This document shows, in pieces, positions 1 through 6,824 of a DNA stretch of 9,731 nucleotides. The stretch lies in NCBI GenBank assembly GCA_029256665.1, contig JAQSXN010000169.1, positions 1 through 9,731 on the forward strand, in the 5' to 3' direction. The translations under genes and the position numbers were made by a program. Origin of the DNA: Paenibacillus sp. (lineage in GTDB: Bacteria > Bacillota > Bacilli > Paenibacillales > Paenibacillaceae). A model generated the notes under the pieces. The model was not told the origin of the DNA. It ran no database searches and saw nothing but the letters and a program-made list of their open reading frames with translations. Numbering within the stretch: position 1 is the first letter of the stretch; the number at the start of each line of letters is the position of its first letter.

Positions 1-55
1 TGCTTCCAATGCTCCCGACACGCTTCCGGTCCGGCCGCGCGATTGGTGCTTCCAT
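1..55 (-). CDS. 5' end of an unidentified gene running off the left edge
   Basis: An open frame starts with ATG at 55 and reads MEAPIARPDRKRVGSIGS before leaving the window. The start is chosen because a strong Shine-Dalgarno, AGGAGGGG (61-68), sits 5 bases upstream of the ATG, and a TATAAT box lies just beyond it at 79-84. Eighteen residues are too few to assign a family. The residues seen are polar and basic with no signal peptide or membrane segment. It lies downstream of the GH78-like gene in the same direction, but a terminator separates them, so it probably has its own promoter. Confidence 0.6.
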   Translation of the reverse strand, partial: MEAPIARPDRKRVGSIGS

Positions 56-78
56 GCCTTCCCCTCCTGTCTGTAGTC

Positions 79-84
79 ATTATA
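79..84 (-). promoter_or_regulatory. Candidate -10 box for the gene leaving the left edge
   Basis: Read on the minus strand the sequence is TATAAT, a perfect sigma-A -10 match. Transcription would start near position 72, giving a very short leader that still contains the ribosome binding site. The -35 at 17-base spacing would be TTATGC (102-107), a poor match, so the promoter may need an activator. Between 85 and 174 there is little else: a weak GTTGC/GCAAC inverted pair (128-132 and 170-174) is the only other symmetry seen. Confidence 0.45.
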
Positions 85-174
85 AAATGGCGGTGGAGGT
101 GGCATAAGGCCTTGAATTTCACTTATGGTTGCATCATTTGGGGAGTTGTTCGGAAATGACCATCCGGTCGCAAC

Positions 175-212
175 TAAAAACCGCGTCCTCCGATAACAAC
201 GGAAAACGCGGT
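175..212 (-). terminator. Rho-independent terminator of the GH78-like gene
   Basis: On the minus strand ACCGCGT (212-206) pairs with ACGCGGT (186-180). A smaller TCCG/CGGA stem lies inside the loop, and a run of T follows (180-176). It begins 8 bases after the stop codon of the hydrolase gene. The T run is on the minus-strand side only, so it should act on that gene. Confidence 0.8.
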
Positions 213-219
213 CTAATCG

Positions 220-1764
220 TTAAACTAAATATTTGCGGATAAAGTAGGTCGGCGTGCAGCTCCAGGCGTGGCAATAGCTATTGATCAGGTTGCTGCCGTA
301 CGGCGACAGCTTCTTGTCGTCCGGATTGTACAGCTCCCAGAATGTATCGGCCCCGTCCTCGATCATCTCGCCCCAATACGCGTTCATGCGCGCAACGGCT
401 TCGTCCTTGCGGCCGACAAGAAACAACGCTTCGATGAGATGGTGGTACATATACGGCGTCGTCATGCCGATCGACGGCGATTCGGCGAGCAGCCGGTCCA
501 TCAGCTCGGCGTTCCGCTCCGGCGGCAGCACCTCGGCAAGAGCCATCCATACCTGCGAAGCCCAGGAAACCTGGCGATCCGCTCCGCTGACGAAGAAGCC
601 TTGCTCCTCATCCCAAAGGTGAGTCAACGATGCCGCCGAGATTCGCTCGATCTGCTCCGCAATATAAGCTTGCTCCCCGGCTTTCTCCAGCCTCGCTGCC
701 AGCGCCGCTCCCCGTTTCAAACAATAGAGAAGCACCGCCTGGCCCGGCGCCTGCTTATTCAGCTCCGAATGCCAGTCCGTGAAGCACCACCAGGTGCAAT
801 CATCGACGACAACGCCGCGATCGTCCAGCCTGCGAAGTCCGATCAACAGTTGCTCATAGGCGATCGGCCATAGCTCCTCCGCGGTCTCCCTGTCTCCGGA
901 AGCCTCGTAATAATCGAACAAACATGCCGCAAAAAACAGCGCGTAATCGTACAGCCTCGTATCGTCGGCATGGGCGTGGGGCTTCTCGAACACGCAGGCC
1001 GCGACCGCTCCGTCCTCGAGCCTCATGCCCGCGAACAGGTATAAACAGCGCTTAACCAAATCGTTATTGCGGAAGGTCAAATAATTCGCCTGCGCCTGCA
1101 GCCTAAGGTCGCCGATCCATAGCCGACGGTCGCGCTTCGGACCGTCCTCGAACACCGTCTGCATGCAGTCCTGCAGCGTCTTGACGGCGATGCGGTCCAT
1201 CGCCTGCATGTCTTCCGGCATGCCGGAAGGCAGCGGTTCGACGCGGGCCAAGTCGCCGGACGAAACGGCTTCGCAGCCGATATCCTCGAACGCGACCTTG
1301 TATTTCACCGACGTATCCAATACCTCGACCTTAATGTAACGGAAGCAGTACCTCCTCGGCAGCTTGATTACGGCGGGCAGCACATCCACGAACATCAGCT
1401 CTTCCTGCAGCCATGAGCTGCTGAGCCAGCCGTTATAACTGTCGAAAGGCTCCGCGATTTCGCACGGCATCTCCCCGAACGTCAGCTTCAGCTTTAGCGG
1501 GGCGTCCGGCGGACTGCCGACGGACTTCAGCGATATGCTGACGTACCCGACCAAATGATCCCCGAAGTCGAGAACGAAGCTGTCTCCCTTGCCGTAGCTT
1601 TGCTCCTTCCATTCTTGAAGCGACATAACCTGCTGCGTGAGCCAGCCCTGGAACGCGGTCTCATCCGCGACGGCCTCGATCAGTCTCGACGGTTTCACGC
1701 TAGTCGTCTGAAGCTCGGGAATGAGCGCTTCTGCTTTGTCTACTAACTTTTGATTGATGAGCAT
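220..1764 (-). CDS. GH78-like glycoside hydrolase (alpha-L-rhamnosidase-related), 514 aa
   Basis: This is a predicted cytoplasmic glycoside hydrolase with no signal peptide. Residues about 25-170 look like a beta-sandwich domain and about 185-514 like the (alpha/alpha)6 catalytic barrel of the GH78 family. The key motif is FEDGPKRDRRLWIGDL (205-220). Asp207, Asp212 and Asp219 have the spacing of the acidic trio that binds rhamnose and provides the acid in known GH78 enzymes (alignment from memory). Glu477 in TFWELYN fits the distal catalytic glutamate, and the HAWSCTPTYF tail is typical of the family. The frame stays open upstream to 2112, antisense to araC, but ATG at 1764 is preferred because AAAGGGGA (1772-1779) lies 7 bases before it. 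The usual extra N-terminal carbohydrate domains are absent, so it probably acts on imported oligosaccharides. Rhamnose specificity is not certain, since related unsaturated-uronate or other deoxysugar enzymes share this fold. Confidence 0.8.
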   Translation of the reverse strand: MLINQKLVDKAEALIPELQTTSVKPSRLIEAVADETAFQGWLTQQVMSLQEWKEQSYGKGDSFVLDFGDHLVGYVSISLKSVGSPPDAPLKLKLTFGEMPCEIAEPFDSYNGWLSSSWLQEELMFVDVLPAVIKLPRRYCFRYIKVEVLDTSVKYKVAFEDIGCEAVSSGDLARVEPLPSGMPEDMQAMDRIAVKTLQDCMQTVFEDGPKRDRRLWIGDLRLQAQANYLTFRNNDLVKRCLYLFAGMRLEDGAVAACVFEKPHAHADDTRLYDYALFFAACLFDYYEASGDRETAEELWPIAYEQLLIGLRRLDDRGVVVDDCTWWCFTDWHSELNKQAPGQAVLLYCLKRGAALAARLEKAGEQAYIAEQIERISAASLTHLWDEEQGFFVSGADRQVSWASQVWMALAEVLPPERNAELMDRLLAESPSIGMTTPYMYHHLIEALFLVGRKDEAVARMNAYWGEMIEDGADTFWELYNPDDKKLSPYGSNLINSYCHAWSCTPTYFIRKYLV

Positions 1765-1771
1765 GTAGAAG

Positions 1772-1779
1772 TCCCCTTT
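1772..1779 (-). promoter_or_regulatory. Ribosome binding site that sets the hydrolase start
   Basis: AAAGGGGA on the minus strand lies 7 bases upstream of ATG 1764. The upstream in-frame ATGs at 1848 and 1869 have no comparable site, and both fall inside the direct-repeat operator, so they are unlikely starts. Confidence 0.6.
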
Positions 1780-1803
1780 CAGGCTTGCAATCTTAATAGC
1801 TAC

Positions 1804-1832
1804 ATCATAAGATGATTGACGAAGCAAAAAAC
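1804..1832 (-). promoter_or_regulatory. Candidate activator-dependent promoter of the GH78-like gene
   Basis: On the minus strand the -10 is TATGAT (1809-1804), one base from consensus. The -35 at 17-base spacing is GTTTTT (1832-1827), a poor match. Transcription would start near 1797, giving a leader of about 33 bases. The direct repeats at 1836-1869 begin 3 bases upstream of the -35, the place where an AraC-family protein usually contacts RNA polymerase. A perfect inverted repeat, ATCAT-AAG-ATGAT (1804-1816), overlaps the -10. Confidence 0.45.
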
Positions 1833-1835
1833 TAG

Positions 1836-1869
1836 TCGATTCCGACATTTTATATCTCGATTCCGACAT
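1836..1869. promoter_or_regulatory. Two 13-base direct repeats, likely AraC-type operator
   Basis: TCGATTCCGACAT occurs exactly at 1836-1848 and 1857-1869, a centre-to-centre distance of 21 bases, or two helical turns. AraC-family regulators often bind two direct half-sites at this distance, each monomer placing its two helix-turn-helix motifs in successive major grooves. A TATATC sequence (1851-1856) between the copies could be the -10 of the plus-strand araC gene, so binding here could repress the regulator gene while activating the divergent hydrolase gene. The repeats are seen directly; the regulatory role is inferred. Confidence 0.6.
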
Positions 1870-1887
1870 CGGAAAGGAGCAAGCGGC

Positions 1888-2745
1888 ATGACAAACCGCA
1901 CGGTACGATTGCTTAGCGGCGAACATTATTTCAGCGAGAAGCTGTCGATCTTCGTGAACCGCAATACCGAGTCCTACGAGCTGACCGAGCATCATCACGA
2001 CTTCCTGGAGTTCAGTTTCGTGGCCGAAGGACGAGGCACCCATCATGCGGGAGACGAGACGATCGCCGTCGCGCCGGGAGATTTGTTCCTCATCCCCATG
2101 GGCGTGTCGCATGTATTCAGGCCATCATCCTCTGCTAAGAGCTCGCCGTTAATCGTCTATAACTGCATCGTGACCATGGAAGCCGCCAACGCCCTTCTGA
2201 AAGACGTTCCCGGCGGGGACGAACTCAAGGGGCTGCTTGATCTACCAAACATCTTCCAAACGAAAGATCACAGCGGCGAAGCTCACAGCTTGTTCTCTTC
2301 GATGTACCGGGAATACGCCGCGGAGCGCCCCGGCAGGCAAGCCGCGCTGCATGCGGGGCTTCTGCAGCTGTTCGTTTTTTTCGCGAGGCTGCAGCATGCC
2401 GCCGATGAAGGCCGGGACATGCCGGCCTCGAACGAAATGGACGACGTAATGGATTGGTTAAGACAACACTACGCCAGCCCCGTAACGGTCAAGGAGCTGG
2501 CGGGGCGTCTTGGCATCGGCGAACGCCAATTCCAGCGTCTGTTCGCCAAACATGCGGGCATGAACACGACACAATATATGCAACGGCTCCGGATCGACGC
2601 GGCCTGTCGCCTCCTCCTGACGACCGACCGCAAGATGGGCGACATCGCCGAAGCAGTCGGCTACGGTAACACGCCCTTCTTTAACAGTCTGTTCAAAAAA
2701 CATGTCGGCGTATCGCCGCGCGAATTCAGGCGGGCCAAGCATTAA
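1888..2745 (+). CDS. AraC-family transcriptional regulator, 285 aa
   Basis: This is a cytoplasmic one-component regulator. Residues 30-80 form a cupin-type sensor domain: the HHHDF stretch (35-39), the turn GRGTHH (48-53) and APGDLFLIP (62-70) are typical of the AraC_binding fold. A linker of about 100 residues follows. The C-terminal AraC DNA-binding domain (about 185-285) has two helix-turn-helix motifs, VTVKELAGRLGIGERQF (199-215) and GDIAEAVGYGNTPFF (251-265), and ends with the conserved GVSPREFRR. ATG 1888 is preferred over an upstream ATG at 1816 because GGAAAGGAG (1871-1879) precedes it at 8 bases and the cupin domain then begins at the usual distance from the N-terminus. Its divergent partner is the GH78-like hydrolase gene, so it most likely senses the sugar released by that enzyme and binds the repeats at 1836-1869. 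Confidence 0.9.
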   Translation: MTNRTVRLLSGEHYFSEKLSIFVNRNTESYELTEHHHDFLEFSFVAEGRGTHHAGDETIAVAPGDLFLIPMGVSHVFRPSSSAKSSPLIVYNCIVTMEAANALLKDVPGGDELKGLLDLPNIFQTKDHSGEAHSLFSSMYREYAAERPGRQAALHAGLLQLFVFFARLQHAADEGRDMPASNEMDDVMDWLRQHYASPVTVKELAGRLGIGERQFQRLFAKHAGMNTTQYMQRLRIDAACRLLLTTDRKMGDIAEAVGYGNTPFFNSLFKKHVGVSPREFRRAKH

Positions 2746-2778
2746 TAAGGGAGCATCGCGCAAGCTGCCCGCCCAAGG

Positions 2779-2819
2779 TGAAACGCCTTCGCCGTCCTTT
2801 GGCGGCGCAGCGCGTTTCA
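2779..2819. repeat. Long imperfect hairpin after araC, no T run
   Basis: TGAAACGC (2779-2786) pairs with GCGTTTCA (2812-2819), and inside it CGCCG (2790-2794) pairs with CGGCG (2803-2807). The result is a strong two-part hairpin 33 bases after the araC stop codon. No T run follows on either strand, so it is not a standard intrinsic terminator. It may stabilise the 3' end of the araC mRNA or pause transcription before the terminator at 2870-2900. The rest of 2746-2927 holds no gene. Confidence 0.55.
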
Positions 2820-2869
2820 TTCCGAGATTTATAGCCCAGTATAGAGAAAACTAATACTTTCCTATAAAT

Positions 2870-2900
2870 AAAAAAAGCCTGCGTTTCCGCAGACTCTTTT
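2870..2900. terminator. Terminator between the convergent araC and PucR-like genes
   Basis: CTGCG (2879-2883) and CGCAG (2888-2892) form a stem with a four-base loop. On the minus strand it is followed by GC and a run of seven T (2876-2870), a good terminator for the transporter/amidohydrolase transcript ending at 2928. On the plus strand it is followed by ACTCTTTT (2893-2900), weaker but possibly enough to stop araC transcription, so it is probably bidirectional. Confidence 0.75.
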
Positions 2901-2927
2901 CCGGCTTCCTTCCGTTCGTTTACTTGT

Positions 2928-3332
2928 TCAACGTCCGGCGAGCATATCTCGAAACAACAAAGCAAGCTTCAACCGCAGCAAATTATCGTTTTGCCGAAGA
3001 GGCATGCCGAGCAGATTTTCCAGCTTCTCGATTCGGTAGGCAGCCGTATTCCGATGAATGAACAACACTCTCGCCATTTCGTTCATATTGCCGTCGCATG
3101 CGATGATCGTTTCGAGCGTCAGAAGCAGCTCGGCACGCTGAAGTTTTTCGGTCCGCTCCTTCATCACTCGCTTCCTGTCCAATTTTTGCGTTTGTTCGGG
3201 CATGAGCAAGCCAATGTACTTTCGAACGTATGCCTCCATGGATTCTTTAGGCAATGGTTCAAATAAGTTCTTCCATTCGCTATCCAAGCCATCGGCTGCC
3301 GCGCCGCTGTGCACGATCGGCTCCACCTGCAT
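2928..3332 (-). CDS. Short PucR-type regulator: C-terminal HTH domain only, 134 aa
   Basis: Residues about 65-131 match the PucR C-terminal helix-turn-helix (HTH_30): LLLTLETIIACDGNMNEMAR (70-88), then FIHRNTAAYRIEKLENLLG (91-109), and the closing segment with DNLLRLKLALLFRDML (116-131). Full PucR-family proteins are usually about 400-550 residues, with an N-terminal PucR or GAF-like sensor and a central GGDEF-like domain; all of that is missing here. The upstream frame is closed by a TAG four codons before the ATG, so no sensor is encoded in frame. The start is uncertain: TTG at 3335 or ATG at 3332 lie close to GGGGAGG (3336-3342), giving unusually short spacing. It follows the allantoinase gene by 39 bases. 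In Bacillus subtilis, PucR controls purine and allantoin catabolism, so the pairing is meaningful. It may be a relic, or a small DNA-binding protein without a sensor. Confidence 0.75.
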   Translation of the reverse strand: MQVEPIVHSGAAADGLDSEWKNLFEPLPKESMEAYVRKYIGLLMPEQTQKLDRKRVMKERTEKLQRAELLLTLETIIACDGNMNEMARVLFIHRNTAAYRIEKLENLLGMPLRQNDNLLRLKLALLFRDMLAGR

Positions 3333-3371
3333 CAACCTCCCCTAAAATCGTTTCTAGAGTATCGCGAATGA

Positions 3372-4805
3372 TTAACCGAGTGGTCTCGCTTGAACGGTTT
3401 CCGATTGTATGCGCTTGGCCGGCGCGAAGCATTCCCTTCCTACTCGTTCTTGACTCGTGCCCGCTCCGTCCTCGTAAACCGTCTTTCCTCTCAGGAGCGT
3501 AACCTTCACCTTGCAGCCGATCTCCCGACCCAAATACGGCGAATGTTTATGCTTTTGGTACAGCATGTCGGCCGTTAGCCGATATCGATGATCGAGGTCG
3601 ATTAGCACGAGATCGGCATCGCATCCGGCACGAATTGCGCCTTTCACATGGCTTAGTCCGAAACGCTCGGCGGGAGCCCCCGACAAGAGGCGGCTAATTT
3701 GCGTCAACGGGATGCCTCGCTTCAAGTGACCCTCATCGACAAGCAGCTCAAGCGAACTCTGCGCGCCGGAGATGCCCCCCCAAGCCGCGAACATGTCGGC
3801 ACCCTCTTTGAGCTCCGCCGGACAGGGCGAATGATCGGATGCGATCAAGTCGATCCGCCCCCCCTCCAAACATTGCCACAAGCCCGCTTGCTCCTCTATG
3901 CTCCTCAGCGGCGGAGCGCATTTCGCCACTGCTCCTTTGCCTAAGAGATCGTCCGCGGTAAGCGTCAAATAATGGGGACAGGTTTCCAGGGTCACATCCT
4001 GTCCTTCTTGTCTGGCCCGCCAAATCGCTTCCGCGGCTTCAACGCTGCTAATATGGGCAAAATGCAATCGGCATCCGGTTTGCTTGGCATAAGCCAGCGC
4101 CTTGGAGACCGCACGCGCCTCCGCTTCGATCGGACGAGAGGCGGTGTAATCGGCAGCGGAGCATCGTCCCTCGGCTACCGCCCGCGAAGACAGCTTCGAG
4201 ACGAGGTCCTCATCCTCCGCATGCAGCACGAGCACGCTGCCAAGTTCGGCGACAACTTTCATCCCCTCTAGTAAAACGCGATCGTCGCTTCTGCGAAAGG
4301 CCTCTTCCTGATCGTCGCCAGGCGAGGACATAAAGGCCTTAAAGCCGACGACTCCAGCCGCGGCCAGCAGGGGCAGCTGCTCCAGGTTGCCCGGCATCAG
4401 TCCGCCCCAAAACGCGTAATCGACAAGAGAGGAGGAAGCGGCGCTCCGTCGCTTCTGCTCCAATGCCGCTACGTTGACGGTGGGAGGAACCCCGTTCAGC
4501 GGCATATCGATATAGGTCGTGCAGCCTCCGGCCGCCAGCGCGGACGAGCCCGAGGCAAAGCCCTCCCAGTAGCCGTAGCCCGGTTCGTTGAAATGGACAT
4601 GAGCGTCGATCATGCCCGGCAGCACGGTTAAACCCGCCGCATCGAGGATCCGTGCCCCGCCGCGTTCCAGCTCGGCTCCCAGATCGGCAATGCGTCCATC
4701 CCGAACGCCAATCTCTACTACTTCGATCCGATCCTCCAGCACGACAACGCCGTTCACGATAACCAGATCATACGGCCGCCATATGCTCTCCCTAGTATCC
4801 ACCAT
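3372..4805 (-). CDS. allB: Allantoinase (AllB/PucH type), 477 aa
   Basis: Allantoinase hydrolyses the hydantoin ring of allantoin to allantoate in the cytoplasm, using a two-metal site. All expected ligands are visible: His69 and His71 in DAHVHFNEPG, the lysine likely to be carboxylated, Lys156, in GFKAFMS, His195 in LHAEDED, His251 in FAHISS, and Asp324 in ASDHSPCP. Segments typical of allantoinases rather than dihydropyrimidinases or dihydroorotases include YWEGFASGS, DMPLNGVPPTV, ETCPHYL, AWGGISGAQS and KHKHSPYLGREIG. The length is slightly above the usual 450-455 residues because of a polar C-terminal tail. ATG 4805 has GGAGTGAT nearby at about 9 bases. The gene lies between the DUF6282-like hydrolase gene (64 bases upstream) and the PucR-like fragment. 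No allantoate amidohydrolase, ureidoglycolate or urate genes are visible, so allantoin itself may not be the only substrate; a related cyclic ureide is possible. Confidence 0.85.
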   Translation of the reverse strand: MVDTRESIWRPYDLVIVNGVVVLEDRIEVVEIGVRDGRIADLGAELERGGARILDAAGLTVLPGMIDAHVHFNEPGYGYWEGFASGSSALAAGGCTTYIDMPLNGVPPTVNVAALEQKRRSAASSSLVDYAFWGGLMPGNLEQLPLLAAAGVVGFKAFMSSPGDDQEEAFRRSDDRVLLEGMKVVAELGSVLVLHAEDEDLVSKLSSRAVAEGRCSAADYTASRPIEAEARAVSKALAYAKQTGCRLHFAHISSVEAAEAIWRARQEGQDVTLETCPHYLTLTADDLLGKGAVAKCAPPLRSIEEQAGLWQCLEGGRIDLIASDHSPCPAELKEGADMFAAWGGISGAQSSLELLVDEGHLKRGIPLTQISRLLSGAPAERFGLSHVKGAIRAGCDADLVLIDLDHRYRLTADMLYQKHKHSPYLGREIGCKVKVTLLRGKTVYEDGAGTSQERVGRECFAPAKRIQSETVQARPLG

Positions 4806-4869
4806 CCGTTTCGATCACTCCATTCGTCATCCCCGGCTGATTTGCGCGTACTCTCCTGCTCTTCCCGAC

Positions 4870-5910
4870 TTATTCGATGCCGATAAGCTTCGCCGGATTG
4901 TCGGCGATCATCTTGTAAATATCGTCCGGCGCAAAGCCGTAGTCGAGCAGCGTCGCAACCATCGTCCGCATGCCTTGAACCGGCGACGAAGCGGCGCGAA
5001 TGCCATAATCGGTGCCAAGCACGAAGCTGTCGATTCCGACCTCCTTAATGGTCTGCATCCATTTGACCGCATTTGAGAAACGGCCCAATTCGGCCCCCAT
5101 GTCCATATATTCCTTCTCCACGTAATAGTGCGTGCGCGGAACGTCCGGATACAGCCAGTCGACCAGGCACGCCTCCAAGAACGCGCCTCTGGCGGCTGCC
5201 GTTTTCTGCTGTTCGATCGTCATCTTGCCTCGGACCGGATGCGCGATCAACACCTTCTTGATACCGTATTCTTCGGCCAAATCCAACACGCGCAGCGCTT
5301 CTTCCACGGATACATGACCCGTGTTCAGATACACCTCGGGCTTCGAAGCAATCATCGTCAAGATTTCGTCCAGCTCCTCGGATATCGGCCCATCGACCGG
5401 AATCGACGTCGCGACCGGCAGCTCCTTCTCCGCGAACTTGGGGAAGGCGTCCTTGAACGGCACGAGCTTGCCGTCGATCAGCGTCGACTCCCGCTCCGCC
5501 GAGTAGCGGGTGCAGTGCGAGCCGAAGCTGATAAACCGGCAGCCCTCCTCGATATGCAGCGCCGTCTTAATTGCCCGCGGATTCATCCCGCCGTGACCGG
5601 AATTCATCAGGTAGCCGCCGTACGTATGGATGCCGGGCACATGGCGGTTAACCACCCATGCCATACCCGACGCGCCGCCGAATACGTCGTAATAGACGAT
5701 GCTTTTCATCCCTGCCGCTGCCGCTTCCTGCGCAACCTGAATGGGATCGAAATGTCCCGGATTCGAATTGAGCACGGGGCCGGCATGCACGTGACTGTCG
5801 ATCGCGCCGATCAACAGCTCGTCAGGCAGCTCCATCGAACGGCTGTAGAACGATTCCTTCCATTTGGAGCGGTCCGGCGTGCGAAGAATGGGTTGTTCAT
5901 AGTTCAGCAT
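4870..5910 (-). CDS. DUF6282-like metal-dependent hydrolase (amidohydrolase superfamily), 346 aa
   Basis: This is a soluble protein with a complete amidohydrolase-type metal site. Residues Asp38, His40 and His42 form the DSHVH motif on the first barrel strand, His199 is in NTGHVS, His224 in LIAHPVRG and Asp301 in VLGTDYG. The barrel is preceded by about 30 residues with no recognisable motif. No lysine in the position typical of carboxylated dinuclear enzymes is obvious, so it may be a mononuclear or PHP/TIM-barrel-like member. It resembles the group named DUF6282, whose reactions are not established. ATG 5910 has an excellent GGGAGGAA site about 9 bases upstream. Its position between the transporter and allantoinase genes suggests it hydrolyses the imported compound or a product next to the ring-opening step; amide, ester and lactone bonds are all possible. 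Confidence 0.75.
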   Translation of the reverse strand: MLNYEQPILRTPDRSKWKESFYSRSMELPDELLIGAIDSHVHAGPVLNSNPGHFDPIQVAQEAAAAGMKSIVYYDVFGGASGMAWVVNRHVPGIHTYGGYLMNSGHGGMNPRAIKTALHIEEGCRFISFGSHCTRYSAERESTLIDGKLVPFKDAFPKFAEKELPVATSIPVDGPISEELDEILTMIASKPEVYLNTGHVSVEEALRVLDLAEEYGIKKVLIAHPVRGKMTIEQQKTAAARGAFLEACLVDWLYPDVPRTHYYVEKEYMDMGAELGRFSNAVKWMQTIKEVGIDSFVLGTDYGIRAASSPVQGMRTMVATLLDYGFAPDDIYKMIADNPAKLIGIE

Positions 5911-5966
5911 GAAATAATTCCTCCCTAATTATAGTTTGGTACCGCGATGCCGTTAGGGTTGCCGGA

Positions 5967-6824
5967 TCAGCCTTTGACCGCGCCGGCCATCACGCCGGCG
6001 ATGATGCGGGAGCTGAAGGCGAAATATATGACCGTGACCGGTAGCATCGACAACACCATGCCTGCCATCAATTGCGGATAATTGGTGCTGTGCTGCGATT
6101 TGAAAAACGACATGCCGAGCGGCACGGTCCGCATCGCCTCGTCCTTCAGCAGAACGAGCGCAAACGAGAATTCGTTCCAGCAGGAGAAAAACTGCAAGAT
6201 CGCGATCGTGGTCAGCACCGGGACGGCCATTGGCATGATGATTTTGAACATGGCGCCGCTGAAGCTCAGCCCGTCGATCGCGGCAGCTTCTTCGATTTCC
6301 TTCGGTACGCTTAAGATGTAGCTGGTGACGAGCAGTATCGGCATGGACAAGTTAAAAGCAACGTAAGGGATGACGAGCGTAAACCATTGATCGGCAAGTC
6401 CCGTTCCCTTGAACAGCAGGTATACGGGAACGAGCAGCGCGTGAATCGGCACCAGCATGCCGAACAAGTAATAGACGACCATGAGCCTTTTCCCTTTAAA
6501 TTGCAGCCTTGCCACCAAGTATCCGGTAACGAAGGCGATCAGCACGATCAGCGCCACCGACAAAAACGTTACTCTAGCGCTGTTCCATGACAGCTGGAGC
6601 ATGTTCGTCAGCTTGATCGCTTCGACGTAATTGCCGAATTGCAGCGTCTGCGGAAGCTTTAAAATGCTGTTCGAGAATTCCGGCTGGGTTTTTAACGACG
6701 AGTAGCCGATCCAGACAAGCGGAAATATGCAGCTGATCGTAAACAACATCATCGCAACGTTCAACAGCGTTTTTTTGACCGCGCGTCCGTATTTGGAGTA
6801 GTCTCTTTCCATCGTGGCTTCCAT
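5967..6824 (-). CDS. Sugar-type ABC transporter permease, MalG/UgpE class, 285 aa
   Basis: This is one of two inner-membrane subunits of a CUT1 importer. Six hydrophobic segments are visible, approximately at 20-42, 84-106, 113-138, 148-172, 198-222 and 250-276. The cytoplasmic coupling loop EEAAAIDGLSFSG (178-190) ending in IIMP carries the conserved EAA...G signature that contacts the ATPase. The GAVKG C-terminus is typical of MalG-class permeases. ATG 6824 shares one base with the stop codon of the preceding permease gene (TAATG), and the perfect ribosome binding site GGAGGTGA lies inside the end of that gene, so translation is probably coupled. There is no ATPase gene in the cluster. The substrate cannot be read from the permease. 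Confidence 0.92.
   Translation of the reverse strand: MEATMERDYSKYGRAVKKTLLNVAMMLFTISCIFPLVWIGYSSLKTQPEFSNSILKLPQTLQFGNYVEAIKLTNMLQLSWNSARVTFLSVALIVLIAFVTGYLVARLQFKGKRLMVVYYLFGMLVPIHALLVPVYLLFKGTGLADQWFTLVIPYVAFNLSMPILLVTSYILSVPKEIEEAAAIDGLSFSGAMFKIIMPMAVPVLTTIAILQFFSCWNEFSFALVLLKDEAMRTVPLGMSFFKSQHSTNYPQLMAGMVLSMLPVTVIYFAFSSRIIAGVMAGAVKG

Noticed and set aside
1816..1821. TTGACG as a -35 for araC on the plus strand
   Set aside because: The hexamer is good, but no acceptable -10 lies 16-18 bases downstream; the nearest AT-rich hexamer, TATATC at 1851, is 29 bases away.
1765..2112. In-frame upstream extension of the hydrolase gene on the minus strand
   Set aside because: It is antisense to the AraC cupin domain, has no ribosome binding site before its ATGs, and would bury the divergent promoter region; ATG 1764 has a good site.
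3280..3400. Alternative minus-strand frame reading LIIRDTLETILGEVDAGG across the start of the PucR-like gene
   Set aside because: It looks somewhat protein-like but ends at a TAG (3282-3280), overlaps the allantoinase tail, has no ribosome binding site, and I could not match it to a PucR sensor or linker. It could be a frameshifted remnant, but the evidence is too thin.
5128..5928. Long plus-strand open frame opposite the DUF6282-like gene
   Set aside because: It is rich in Arg, His and Gln with no domain, and lies fully antisense to a gene with intact metal-binding motifs and a strong ribosome binding site.
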